From: Microbacterium sp. AB | GTDB lineage: Bacteria; Actinomycetota; Actinomycetes; Actinomycetales; Microbacteriaceae | Assembly: GCF_032878875.1 (NCBI RefSeq) | Contig: NZ_CP118157.1 | Span: forward strand, 682,001 to 746,000 | Length of the DNA stretch: 64,000 bases | Direction of reading: 5' to 3' | Part shown: one piece after another, positions 16,735 through 24,551 of the stretch | Layout: every line of letters starts with the position of its first letter | How positions within the stretch are numbered: position 1 is the stretch's first letter | The notes under the pieces: generated by a model | Databases searched by the model: none | Told to the model about the DNA's origin: nothing | The model's input: only the letters and a program-made list of their open reading frames with translations | Translations under genes and position numbers: made by a program

Positions 16735-17030
16735 TGCGAGGGGCGAGGCAGGCCCTGCTGCTGATCATCTCCGGTACCAGCAGGAGCGGCGCGAGGGCGA
16801 CGGTCAATGGCCCTAGTGCGTGAGGTCACGCTTCTGCTGGTATGTGATCTGTTCGAGGATTGCCCCATGACGCTACTGATGTAGGTCGGGATCGGAGGTT
16901 CTTTGGGGGTGATGCTGTGATGAGCCAGGCCGCCTCCTGAAGCAGCGAAGTGGCGAGATCTGATGTTGACAAGCGCACGAGTATCTGTTGCGCTTTCAAT
17001 GTGTTCTATTCCGCTTGAAGGAGAAAAGTG
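16735..17030. other. Intergenic region at the edge of the lower-GC glycan island
   Basis: About 296 bases. A weak stem (CCTGCTG at 16754-16760 with CAGCAGG at 16778-16784) may end the ramB transcript. A consensus -35 TTGACA is at 16966-16971, but no good -10 follows at 16-18 bases, so the beta-helix promoter is uncertain. A strong GAAGGAG ribosome binding site ends the region. GC drops here relative to upstream sequence. No gene supported. Confidence 0.4.
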
Positions 17031-18711
17031 ATGTCTGAGAAAAATCATCAAGACGACGCTCCGATGAGGCCCCCTGTGGGAGGGGTGTCAGATCTGGACT
17101 TCGACTCCATCGCCGACGCCACGGATCTGGGAAAGCAGATCGGGCGAGCTGAGTCGATCGAAGAAGTGCTTGGTATTTTGGGAGTATCCGGCAGGACGGG
17201 CGCCGCAAATGGGCTCATCTCGACCGAGGTCCAGACGAGAACCGGCGAGGTCTTGAGACTCGCCGATGTCACGCCGGGCTTCGGGGTGTCTCCGTTGGAC
17301 TACGGAGCTGCGGGAAACGGAACCACAGACGATACTGCGGCCATCCAGGCTGCCGTCAATGCCGCCGGGAGCCAGCCGGTGCTTATTGACAGGCCGTATC
17401 GGGTCACGCAGGCGATCACCACGGCGGCAGCCCGGCAGACCTTCCTCGGTGCCGGGGGGGGGGAGACTGATCGCTCAAGCGGCCAGCACTTACCCCAACT
17501 GGGGTCTTTACAATGTCATCAAGGTCAATCATGCTCACGTGACGATCCAAGACGTGCACTTCGACGGCGGCGAGTTCGTCATCATCGTCGGCAGGGGGCA
17601 GTTGGGCTCCGGTACCACGAAGGGTGCTGACGGGCTCAGTGTCATTAATTGCACGGCGGTCAACTGTGCGGTTTTCGTAGATGCGTGGTACTCCAACCAC
17701 GTCACCATTCTCGGAAACAATGTCACGATGTACCGGGCGGGGTTCATTGGCCACGGTGGAGAGAGCAACCCGGGATCTTCCAGCTTCATCGATGCTCGCA
17801 CAAGCATTTTGGCGAACACTCGCGGGATCGTTGCCAACAACATGTTCAGAAGCAGTCTCCTGCCCGCTGGGTTCGGAACGCCGGATGCGGAGGGGAAGAA
17901 GAGCACAGGTGTCTTTCTGACGAGCTGTCGAGACTACATCGTCGAGGCCAACTTCGTCACCAGCGTACGCGACGTCGGCATCGACATGGAAGGATGCTTC
18001 CGCTGCGCTGTGGTGGGCAACACTGTCGTTGACGCCCATTACGGATGTATCACTACTTTCTACCGGAGCATCCAGTGCTCGATCGTCGCGAACACGATCG
18101 TTCAGACTTCGTCGAACACTGTCAACGCATATAGCACCGGTATTCGCGGGGGCATCGTCATGACTCCGAGCGTTACGAGCCCGACGACGACGTACCTCGA
18201 GAACGTCCAGATCAAGGACAACCTCATCGTCAATGACCCAGGAAACAGTGCAATGGGTATCGTCGAGGCGGCTCTGACGACCGGTCAGTCGCGTACCAAC
18301 AAGATGACGGTGGTCTCCGGCAACACGATCCACCAAGGCAAGATCGAGTGGCGTGGATCGGACGACTGCTCTGTCGTCAACAACTCGATCTATAACGGAG
18401 CCATTGAGGTGTACTCATGCGATCGGGCCCGAGTCATGGGCAATCAGGTCCGCCGGAAAGCTGACTACGACAGCGGCATTCTCCTCATGCCTCAGACGAG
18501 TTTCTCGAATGGCACCGCCCAGCGCTGCGTCATCGCCGGGAACTACGTCTGGCTGCCGAGTGACGCGGCCGGTGCGACCATCAGCGTTGGCGGTGCGACG
18601 ACGACCTATCGTACGTACGCGGTCGTCGCCCATAACTACATCTCCACAGCCCCGTATGTTCGGGGAGGAGACACGACGAATGTCATCACCGGCAACGTGC
18701 TCCTACCTTGA
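17031..18711 (+). pseudogene. Pectate-lyase-superfamily beta-helix protein, split at a G10 tract
   Basis: The 5' frame starts at ATG 17031 behind GAAGGAG. It reads through a polar head to 'VSPLDYGAAGNGTTDDTAAIQAAVNAA', the standard entry of pectate-lyase-superfamily (tailspike or polysaccharide-lyase-like) beta-helices. It leaves frame at a run of ten G (17454-17463). The other frame continues from the run through about 415 residues of parallel beta-helix coils ('GNNVTMY', 'NNMFRSS', 'GNTVVDAHYG', 'GNYVWLP') to 18711. With nine G the two halves join seamlessly as 'FLGAGGGRLIAQAAS'. Such folds bind or cut cell-surface or environmental polysaccharides. No signal peptide is evident. Either a phase-variable gene in the off state, a recent mutation or a homopolymer sequencing error. 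GC is lower than average, suggesting transfer. Confidence 0.8.
17454..17463 (+). repeat. Poly-G (G10) tract inside the beta-helix gene
   Basis: Ten consecutive G residues within the coding region. Ten keep the upstream frame going to an early stop at 17630; nine would restore a 559-residue protein. Mononucleotide runs of this size are classic slipped-strand sites and also classic assembly-error sites. Confidence 0.85.
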
Positions 18712-18958
18712 CTGACCGTCCTCACAGGCGTATTTGACGGAGTAGAACGTGAGTGCTCGGGGCCAACAGCAGCTTGTCACTCGATCTATCGGTGGCTGGC
18801 GTTTCCACGTCGCGCGGCTCTCGGTTTTTCGCGTCCTCGGATCATAGGATCGTCCCGACCATCGGAGCAAGGGGCGAGAGACCGTCTCGCGCCGCCCGAG
18901 GCTCTCGCTGCTGACGGATCAGTCGCAGCCGTCGTTTCAAGGAAATGGGAAAGGACAT

Positions 18959-20284
18959 ATGGTGACGCCCCCCATGCAGACGCCACGGTGCGCGTGGAAG
19001 ACATGGGCCGCGCGGATCGGGGCGATCGTCGTCGGCGCCGTCCTGCTGCAGGTCGTCTTCTTCTCCGCCCTGGTGGTCACGGAGAGCATCCCCAACGACC
19101 GGATCCTCCAGAAGCTTCAGCAAGACGCGCAGGAGCAGCTCTGGAGCGACGCGAATTTCGTCCCCGACGGCGTGTCCCGGAACGGCCTGCTCGACGCGTA
19201 CACGGACTGCATCTCCCTGACGACCGGACTCTATGCACAGGAGCTGAGTCCGTTCCAGCGGGCTGTCCGGTATCCCCACCTCGGCAACTGCGAGGAGTCC
19301 TTCCAGGCGCTGGAACAGATCGAGCAGGGAGCCCCGTTCGTCCAACGCTTCTATCCGCGGTACTGGGGTGGCAACAGCGTGATCATCCGCCCGCTTCTCG
19401 CGATGGGCGGGATCTCCTTGCTCCGCACCGTCGTCCTCGCGCTCGCCGTCGGCTCGGTCGCGCTGCTCCTCACGTGCTCTGCGCGCCGATCCGCGCTCGT
19501 ACCCGGTGTCGTGATGCTCGTGCCTCTGGCCTTCAGCACGAACATGTTCGCTCAGACCGTCTACGGATTCACTCACCTCCTCGAGTTCGCCGTCGCTGCG
19601 TTCATGGCGACCCTGCCGTTCTTCCTGCGTCGGCTGAGACCCTTTCATCTCTTCGCGACCGGGTTCCTCGCGGGCAGTGTGTTCAACTACATGGACTTCC
19701 TGCACAACCCGTCGATCGCCTGGTCGCTGTTCGTCTTCTCGTCCGTCCTCGTCACGTTCCGCCGCGGTGTCACGACCTGGCGGCTGGTCGGATGGGCGCT
19801 GCTGGCGGTCGCGAGCTGGATCGTCGGCTATGCCTTCACCTGGGGCAGCCGCTGGATGATCGCGGTGCTCTGGGGTGGCGAGACGCTGACGGAGCTGATC
19901 GGCAAGATGTTCCTGTGGACCGGTGAAGGCGAGCCTGAAAGAGCGTGGCTCGGCGAATCCAGCAAGACGGCGACGGGGTACTGGATTCACGGCATGCCGT
20001 CGGCGCGTATCGTGCTCGCGTTGCTCCTGGTGCTGGCGATCGTCTTCATCGTCCGAGCGGTGCGTTCGCGCGGCAGCGTCTCGTGGCCCTTCCTGGCCGT
20101 CGGCCTCGCCACTGCGGCCGTCAATCCCGTGTGGCTCGAGGTCATGTCCGGTCACTCGATCCATCACGTGTTCTTCACGTATCTCGCGATTCCCTTCGGG
20201 CTGGGCATCGTCGCATCGACGCTGCTCGTCAGCGGCTGGCCATCGTCGCGCAAGCCGGAGCCCGTCGCCGTCGCGCCGACGTAG
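18959..20284 (+). CDS. Multi-membrane-segment protein, probable lipid-linked-sugar glycosyltransferase (GtrC-like role)
   Basis: A 441-residue integral membrane protein with about 9-10 hydrophobic segments and a large extracytoplasmic loop after the first (residues about 45-130, 'ESIPNDRIL... YPRYWGGNSV'). I do not recognise an exact family. The C-terminal 'SGHSIHHVFFTY' recalls the HSxxHxxF element seen near the last segments of bacterial GT-C-type membrane proteins. Together with the GtrB-like and GtrA-like genes next door it fits the third, strain-specific gtr component, which moves a sugar from a polyprenyl phosphate carrier onto a surface glycan. ATG at 18959 follows GGAAAGG. Function is inference from context. 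Confidence 0.55.
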   Translation: MVTPPMQTPRCAWKTWAARIGAIVVGAVLLQVVFFSALVVTESIPNDRILQKLQQDAQEQLWSDANFVPDGVSRNGLLDAYTDCISLTTGLYAQELSPFQRAVRYPHLGNCEESFQALEQIEQGAPFVQRFYPRYWGGNSVIIRPLLAMGGISLLRTVVLALAVGSVALLLTCSARRSALVPGVVMLVPLAFSTNMFAQTVYGFTHLLEFAVAAFMATLPFFLRRLRPFHLFATGFLAGSVFNYMDFLHNPSIAWSLFVFSSVLVTFRRGVTTWRLVGWALLAVASWIVGYAFTWGSRWMIAVLWGGETLTELIGKMFLWTGEGEPERAWLGESSKTATGYWIHGMPSARIVLALLLVLAIVFIVRAVRSRGSVSWPFLAVGLATAAVNPVWLEVMSGHSIHHVFFTYLAIPFGLGIVASTLLVSGWPSSRKPEPVAVAPT

Positions 20285-20337
20285 ACGTCGGCTCTGCACC
20301 GTGCGCGCTCCGGCATCTGAGCGAGATCGGCGGGCGT

Positions 20338-21279
20338 TCAGCGATCGTCGGGGCCGGGCACCGCCGGGTACTGCAGGTAGCTGAGACGGCTCTGTTCGCG
20401 CCGTGCGCGCAGCACGCCGTCGAGGATGAGCCCGATGGTCCAGGCGAGCGCGCCGATGAGGCCCAGGCCGACGACGAGGACAGCGGTCGGTATTCGTGGC
20501 ACGAGGCCCGTCTGAAGGAACTCGACGACGAGCGGCGACCCGAACAGAACGCCCACCAGAACGGAAAGAGCGCCGATCAGGCCGTAGAAGAGCAGCGGCC
20601 GTTCGTGCCGCACGAGCTGTCCGATGAGCGAGAGGATGCGGAAGCCGTCGTGATAGGTGCGCAGCTTGCTCGCGCTGCCTGACGGCCTGTCGCGAAAGCC
20701 GACGTGCATCTCGGCCTGCGGCGCGCGGATGCTCATGACGTGCACCGTGAGCTCTGCCTCGATCTCGAACTCGCGTGACGACGCGGGAAAGCTCTTGACG
20801 AAGCGCCTCGACATGACCCGGTAACCGGAGAGCATGTCGCTCACCTCGGTGCCGAAGACGCCGCCGACGAGCTTGTTGAAGCCGCGGTTCCCCAACTCGT
20901 GTCCTGGGCGATATGCCGTCTGCGTCCGCTGGTCGCGCACGCCGAGAACATGATCGTACGGACCTCCCTGCAGGACGCGGATCATCTCCGGCAGTGCGGA
21001 TGCATCGTAGGTGTCGTCGCCGTCGATCATCACGTAGATGTCGGCCTCCACGTCGGCGAAGGCGCGTCTGATGACGTTGCCCTTGCCTCTGCGTGCTTCG
21101 TGTCGTGTCGTAGCCCCAGCTGCCCGCGCGAGTTCGGCGGTTCGATCCGTGCTGTTGTTGTCGTACACGTAGACGCGGATGCCGGGGACGGCGGCCTGCA
21201 GATCTGCGACCACCTTCGCGACGGCGAGCTCCTCGTTGTAGCAGGGCACGATCGCGGCGATCACGGGCGACGACGTCAT
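20338..21279 (-). CDS. Family 2 glycosyltransferase with C-terminal membrane segments (GtrB/DPMS-like)
   Basis: This 313-residue protein has an N-terminal GT-A family 2 domain: 'AAIVPCYNEE' (8-17), 'VYDNNSTDRTAE' (38-49), the metal-binding 'MIDGDDTYD' (about 84-92) and 'DMLSGYRVMSRR' (about 147-158). Two hydrophobic segments follow (about 230-250 and 262-285), with a basic tail. This is the layout of polyprenyl-phosphate hexose synthases such as GtrB and dolichol-phosphate mannose synthase. It likely charges a lipid carrier at the inner membrane face for the GtrA-like flippase. It faces away from gtrA with a 133-base divergent gap and converges on the multi-TM gene. Confidence 0.85.
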   Translation of the reverse strand: MTSSPVIAAIVPCYNEELAVAKVVADLQAAVPGIRVYVYDNNSTDRTAELARAAGATTRHEARRGKGNVIRRAFADVEADIYVMIDGDDTYDASALPEMIRVLQGGPYDHVLGVRDQRTQTAYRPGHELGNRGFNKLVGGVFGTEVSDMLSGYRVMSRRFVKSFPASSREFEIEAELTVHVMSIRAPQAEMHVGFRDRPSGSASKLRTYHDGFRILSLIGQLVRHERPLLFYGLIGALSVLVGVLFGSPLVVEFLQTGLVPRIPTAVLVVGLGLIGALAWTIGLILDGVLRARREQSRLSYLQYPAVPGPDDR

Positions 21280-21412
21280 GGCTTCTCTTTCGGCGACGTT
21301 AAGATCTCATCTGGCGAGCGAGGCGCCGTACAGGCCCTCTCGAAGCCGACCCAGGCTAGCACGCAGCGTCGAGGGCAACGGTGCTGCGCACATCGTCGCA
21401 CCGAGGAGTCCC

Positions 21413-21895
21413 ATGCATGCGAGTCGAGCAGCGAGAAAGGCCGGACAGGCCGGATCGTTCCTCGCGATCGGCGGGCTGGCGTTCCTCGTGGACGCGTTCA
21501 TGTACAATCTGCTCGTCTTCTGGGGCGCCGGCGCCGGCCCGCTCCATGCGTTTCCCCTTCTCGCGAAGATCGTCGCGATCGTCGTCGCCTCCCTGGTGAC
21601 GTATGCGGGAAACCGGTACTGGACCTTCGCCGATCGGCACCTGCCGCGCCGGTTCTCGCGCTATGCGGCCTTCGCGCTCTGCAACCTCATCGCGATCGGC
21701 CTGCAGCTGGGGAGCCTGGCGTTCTCCCGCTACGTCCTGGGGCTCGACGGGATCGTGGCCGACAACGTCTCGGGCACGCTCATCGGGCAGGCGCTCGCGA
21801 CGGCCTTCCGCTACCTGAGCTATGACCGCTTCGTGTTCCGGCACGAGGATCCTCCGGCCGAGGCCGTCCGGCCTCCAGCAGGCGATCTCGGCTGA
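21413..21895 (+). CDS. GtrA family membrane protein
   Basis: A 160-residue protein with four hydrophobic segments and the GtrA/DPMS signature ('FLAIGGLAFLVDAFMYNLL', 'SLVTYAGNRYWTFADR', 'AFRYLSYDRFVFRH'). GtrA proteins are thought to flip polyprenyl-phosphate sugars across the membrane. Start at ATG 21413 because GAGGAG lies six bases upstream and the family alignment begins here; the open frame reaches back to 21278 but that part would overlap the divergent glycosyltransferase and has no similarity. With the two neighbours it forms a gtr-like side-chain glycosylation set. Confidence 0.88.
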   Translation: MHASRAARKAGQAGSFLAIGGLAFLVDAFMYNLLVFWGAGAGPLHAFPLLAKIVAIVVASLVTYAGNRYWTFADRHLPRRFSRYAAFALCNLIAIGLQLGSLAFSRYVLGLDGIVADNVSGTLIGQALATAFRYLSYDRFVFRHEDPPAEAVRPPAGDLG

Positions 21896-21925
21896 GCGGC
21901 GGCGTCATCGAGACGTCGGAGAAAG

Positions 21926-21989
21926 CCGGGGATCCCGCGAGCGCCGGAGCGGAACCGCATCTGTCATCCGGCGTTCGCGGGATCCCCGG
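21926..21989. terminator. Bidirectional hairpin between gtrA and the MFS gene
   Basis: A 22-bp stem (21926-21947 with 21968-21989, one G-T type mismatch) with a 20-base loop. It lies 31 bases past the gtrA stop and 89 bases past the convergent MFS stop, so it can end both transcripts. Confidence 0.7.
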
Positions 21990-22020
21990 TGTTCGGACAT
22001 GGCGTCGCGGGGATCCGCAG

Positions 22021-22100
22021 GAGAGATCCGGGTCTTGGCGAAGTGGCCTCCCGTGCTCTTGGCGTGACCTCACTTCTTCACCGCCCGCGTCGAGGCGCCG
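22021..22100. repeat. Imperfect direct repeat R1 (left copy flanking the MFS-regulator pair)
   Basis: About 80 bases, starting GAGAGATCC, then GGGTCTTGGCGAAGTGGCC, and ending CGAGGCGCCG. It matches 24384-24471 with a few substitutions and small gaps. The R1 copy keeps the -35-like TTGGCG but has lost the iron-box/-10 part, reading CTTGGCGTGACCTCACTTC. It overlaps the 3' end of the MFS gene. Looks like a degenerate duplicate of the promoter region in front of the GltB-like operon. Confidence 0.7.
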
Positions 22101-23403
22101 CGATGGGGTCAGCCTCTCTGCGGCTCCGGTGCCCCCTGCGCCCCGCCTTCCGGGTGAAGCAGAATGCCACGGCTCCGGCGATCAGGAGCGCCGCCGACAG
22201 GTAGAAACCCGCCTCGAGGCTGCCCGTGGCATCAGCGAGCGCCCCGGTGACGTACGGCGCGAAGATCGACGACACCATCCCGGCGAAGTTGAAGTAGCCG
22301 TAGGCGCGCGAGTACATCGACGGGGGCGTGTTGTCGGCGAGGAACGCGATGAGCACGGGGTCGAGCGCGAGCTTTCCCACGAGGCCGTAGACGACGAGGC
22401 CGACGAGCACGAGGGAGTAGTCGCCCGTGAGCGGCACGAGGATCTGGCAGGCCCCGCCGAGGACCGCCATCGTCACGATGAGCGCGCGCGTGTCCTTCAG
22501 GCGTCGCGCGAGCATGCTGAAGAGGATCGCGCCGGGGATCGATGCCCAGGGGACGAGGGAGGAGATGACGCCGGTGTCCGACGCGGCGACGTCGCGAGCC
22601 TGCTGGAGGTAGGACGGCAGCCACGTGAGCATCGAGAAGAAGCCGTAGAGCGAGCAGAAGATGAGCACGTACGTGAGCACGTGGTTCCGCGTGAAGAGCG
22701 CCCGGCTCGACTCCGCCGGCGCCTCGACGCCGCTCGCGGCGAGACGGTCGCGCTCCGCCGCGTGCTCGTCGTCGATCGGCGAGAGCCAGTAGTGGATGAG
22801 CGCCGCCACCACGATCGTCGCGCCGCCGAACACGAGGAACAACGTGCCCCAGTGCCATCCGAGCGTGAAGGTGAGGAAGCTCGACCCGATGAACCCGAGG
22901 GAGATGCCCACGGCCATCCCGCTGTTGATGATCGCCGCGGACACGCCGCGCCATCGTGGCGAGATGCGGCTGGAGGAGATCCCGTAGACCGGGCTGTAGT
23001 ACGTCCCCTCGCCGAGGCCCGTGAAGGCGCGCATCGCGAGGAACACGAGGAAGCCGGGTGCCAGGCCGCTCAGGACGGTCCCGATCCCGAAGGCGATGTA
23101 GCCGACGACGACCATGCGCACGCGTCCGAGGCGGTCGGCGAGGTACCCCGTGGGGATCTGCATGAACGCGTACGTCGCGAAGAACACCGTCGAGAGGAGC
23201 CCGAGCTCGGCCTGCGTGAGCCCCCACTCCTCGCCGATCACGCCCATGACGGGCGAGAGGATGTTCCGGTCGGCGTACATGAACACCCACCCGAGCGAGA
23301 AGAGCGTCGTGATGGCGACCGGACCCGGCGAGGCCCGCCGTCTCGGCAGCAGACGCCGTCGCGGCGCGGGATGCGCGGGGGCGGTCGAGGGCATGCGGGT
23401 CAT
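22078..23403 (-). CDS. MFS transporter (anion:cation symporter / sugar-acid type)
   Basis: A 441-residue major facilitator protein with 12 predicted membrane segments. Motif A 'GYLADRLGRVRMV' follows the second segment, and the N-terminal 'MYADRNILSPVMGVI' resembles ACS/hexuronate-type and spinster-like carriers, so an organic acid substrate is plausible. Start chosen at ATG 23403 behind GGAGGAACCCC; the frame is open to 23493, but this would include the operator. Only 18 bases upstream of this start lies a FadR-type operator, and a FadR-type regulator gene sits just upstream on the same strand, so expression is probably substrate-induced. Confidence 0.85.
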   Translation of the reverse strand: MTRMPSTAPAHPAPRRRLLPRRRASPGPVAITTLFSLGWVFMYADRNILSPVMGVIGEEWGLTQAELGLLSTVFFATYAFMQIPTGYLADRLGRVRMVVVGYIAFGIGTVLSGLAPGFLVFLAMRAFTGLGEGTYYSPVYGISSSRISPRWRGVSAAIINSGMAVGISLGFIGSSFLTFTLGWHWGTLFLVFGGATIVVAALIHYWLSPIDDEHAAERDRLAASGVEAPAESSRALFTRNHVLTYVLIFCSLYGFFSMLTWLPSYLQQARDVAASDTGVISSLVPWASIPGAILFSMLARRLKDTRALIVTMAVLGGACQILVPLTGDYSLVLVGLVVYGLVGKLALDPVLIAFLADNTPPSMYSRAYGYFNFAGMVSSIFAPYVTGALADATGSLEAGFYLSAALLIAGAVAFCFTRKAGRRGHRSRREADPIAAPRRGR

Positions 23404-23422
23404 GGGGTTCCTCCGGGCCGCG

Positions 23423-23439
23423 TATTGGTCATACCAATA
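23423..23439 (-). promoter_or_regulatory. FadR-type operator upstream of the MFS gene
   Basis: TATTGGTCATACCAATA is a perfect 7-3-7 inverted repeat with the TGGTNNNACCA core of FadR-family sites. It lies between a possible -10 (TAGCCT on the minus strand, 23444-23449) and the MFS start codon, where a bound protein would block transcription. The likely partner is the FCD regulator encoded at 23577-24272. Confidence 0.75.
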
Positions 23440-23576
23440 GGCGAGGCTAGGCGGATCGCCGTGGTCGTTCCACAGCGGAACAGCACGTTTCACGTCCCGG
23501 AAACAACATCCTTACCGCCCGCTCACATATCTCCCCGGCGGAGGCCTCCTCGGCGAGGCAGGCCCGCCAGTCGCCG

Positions 23577-24272
23577 TCAGCGCGCGTCGCGGACGCGGCG
23601 TATCACCTCTCCGATCTCGCGGAGGTGGAGCTCCATCTCCTCACCCGCCCGAGCGGCATCGCCCCGCGCCAGCGCGGCGAGGATGCGCTCATGGCCCTCG
23701 CGCGAGAGCCGGCGGCCTTCGCCCTCCAGATGGGAGTGGACGCGTTCCTCGACGGTCCAGGAGACGGTGAGCTCGCTGAGCGTCAGGAGCAGCGGATTGC
23801 CCGTGGCCTCGGCGACCCCGACGTGGAACGCGATGTCGAGCTGGACCGATCGGTCGGCGTCCGGCTCCTCCTCGGAGGATCGGACGATGTCGTCGAGCCG
23901 TGCGAGCTGTGCCGCGGTGATGCGCTCTGCGGCGAGGCGGGCGACCCCCGGTTCCGTCACGGAGCGCAGCTCCGCCGAGTGGTCGGCCTCGTCATCGTGC
24001 ACCGCGAGCGCGGAGGCGAGGGCGGCGGTGAGGGAGAGCTCCTCCGCGACGCGTGTTCCGCTGCCCTGGCGCCGCACGATCATCCGCGCCTCCTCCAGTC
24101 GCGCGAGAGCGTCGCGGACGGCGGTCCTCGACACCGCCATCTCGGAGGCGAGCTGCCGTTCGGCGGGGAGGCGCGCTCCGGGCGGGTAGACGCCGCCGAG
24201 GATGAGCCTCTCGAGATGCCGGGCGACGTCGTCGGCGACGGAGCCGCCCGTGCGGCTGAAGGGTGTCGTCAT
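23577..24272 (-). CDS. FadR-subfamily GntR transcriptional regulator (FCD domain)
   Basis: A 231-residue regulator with an N-terminal winged helix ('ARLPAERQLASEMAVSRTAVRDALARLEE', about residues 33-61) and a C-terminal FCD domain ('DIAFHVGVAEATGNPLL' near 143-159, with the family's Asp and His positions). The start is ATG 24272 with AGGAG upstream; the frame stays open further 5' without similarity. It lies upstream of the MFS gene on the same strand, separated by 173 bases that contain a perfect FadR-type operator, so the natural reading is control of that transporter by its substrate. Confidence 0.9.
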   Translation of the reverse strand: MTTPFSRTGGSVADDVARHLERLILGGVYPPGARLPAERQLASEMAVSRTAVRDALARLEEARMIVRRQGSGTRVAEELSLTAALASALAVHDDEADHSAELRSVTEPGVARLAAERITAAQLARLDDIVRSSEEEPDADRSVQLDIAFHVGVAEATGNPLLLTLSELTVSWTVEERVHSHLEGEGRRLSREGHERILAALARGDAARAGEEMELHLREIGEVIRRVRDAR

Positions 24273-24383
24273 CGGGACGCTCCTGCCGTCGCCGGGTGCG
24301 GGAGCCCGACCCGCGGGCTTCAGCGCCATTCTCTCATCGCGCAGGCGATCCGCATCGGGATCCGGGATGCGGGGCCCGTGCGG

Positions 24384-24471
24384 GAGAGATCCCGACCGGG
24401 TCTTGGCGAAGTGGCCCCCTGTGCTTTAGGTTAGCCTGGCCTCACTTCTTCATGCCCGAGTCGAGGTGCCG
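24384..24471. repeat. Imperfect direct repeat R2 (right copy, promoter of the GltB-like operon)
   Basis: The right-hand copy of the repeat at 22021-22100. It keeps the complete promoter and iron box. The pair encloses about 2.3 kb with the MFS and FadR-type regulator genes. Confidence 0.7.
24403..24444 (+). promoter_or_regulatory. Promoter with DtxR/IdeR-type iron box
   Basis: TTGGCG (24403-24408) and TTAGGT (24426-24431), 17 bases apart, form a plausible promoter. The -10 is embedded in TTAGGTTAGCCTGGCCTCA (24426-24444), which matches 16 of 19 positions of the DtxR/IdeR consensus TTAGGTTAGSCTAACCTAA. An iron-loaded DtxR-family repressor would cover the -10, so the operon starting at 24552 should be induced by iron shortage. 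The match is seen; the regulation is inferred. Confidence 0.7.
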
Positions 24472-24551
24472 TCGTCCGCCACAAGCGGCAACGACCGGCG
24501 TGCCACCACACCGCGTGCAACGGCGCTCGCGCGGACCCCTCAGGACTCCTC

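Noticed and set aside
16966..16994. Consensus TTGACA as a promoter for the beta-helix gene
   Set aside because: No acceptable -10 at 16-18 bases downstream, so it is not listed as a promoter.
21278..21412. Longer N-terminus for GtrA from 21278
   Set aside because: It would overlap the divergent glycosyltransferase; a GAGGAG site and family alignment support ATG 21413.
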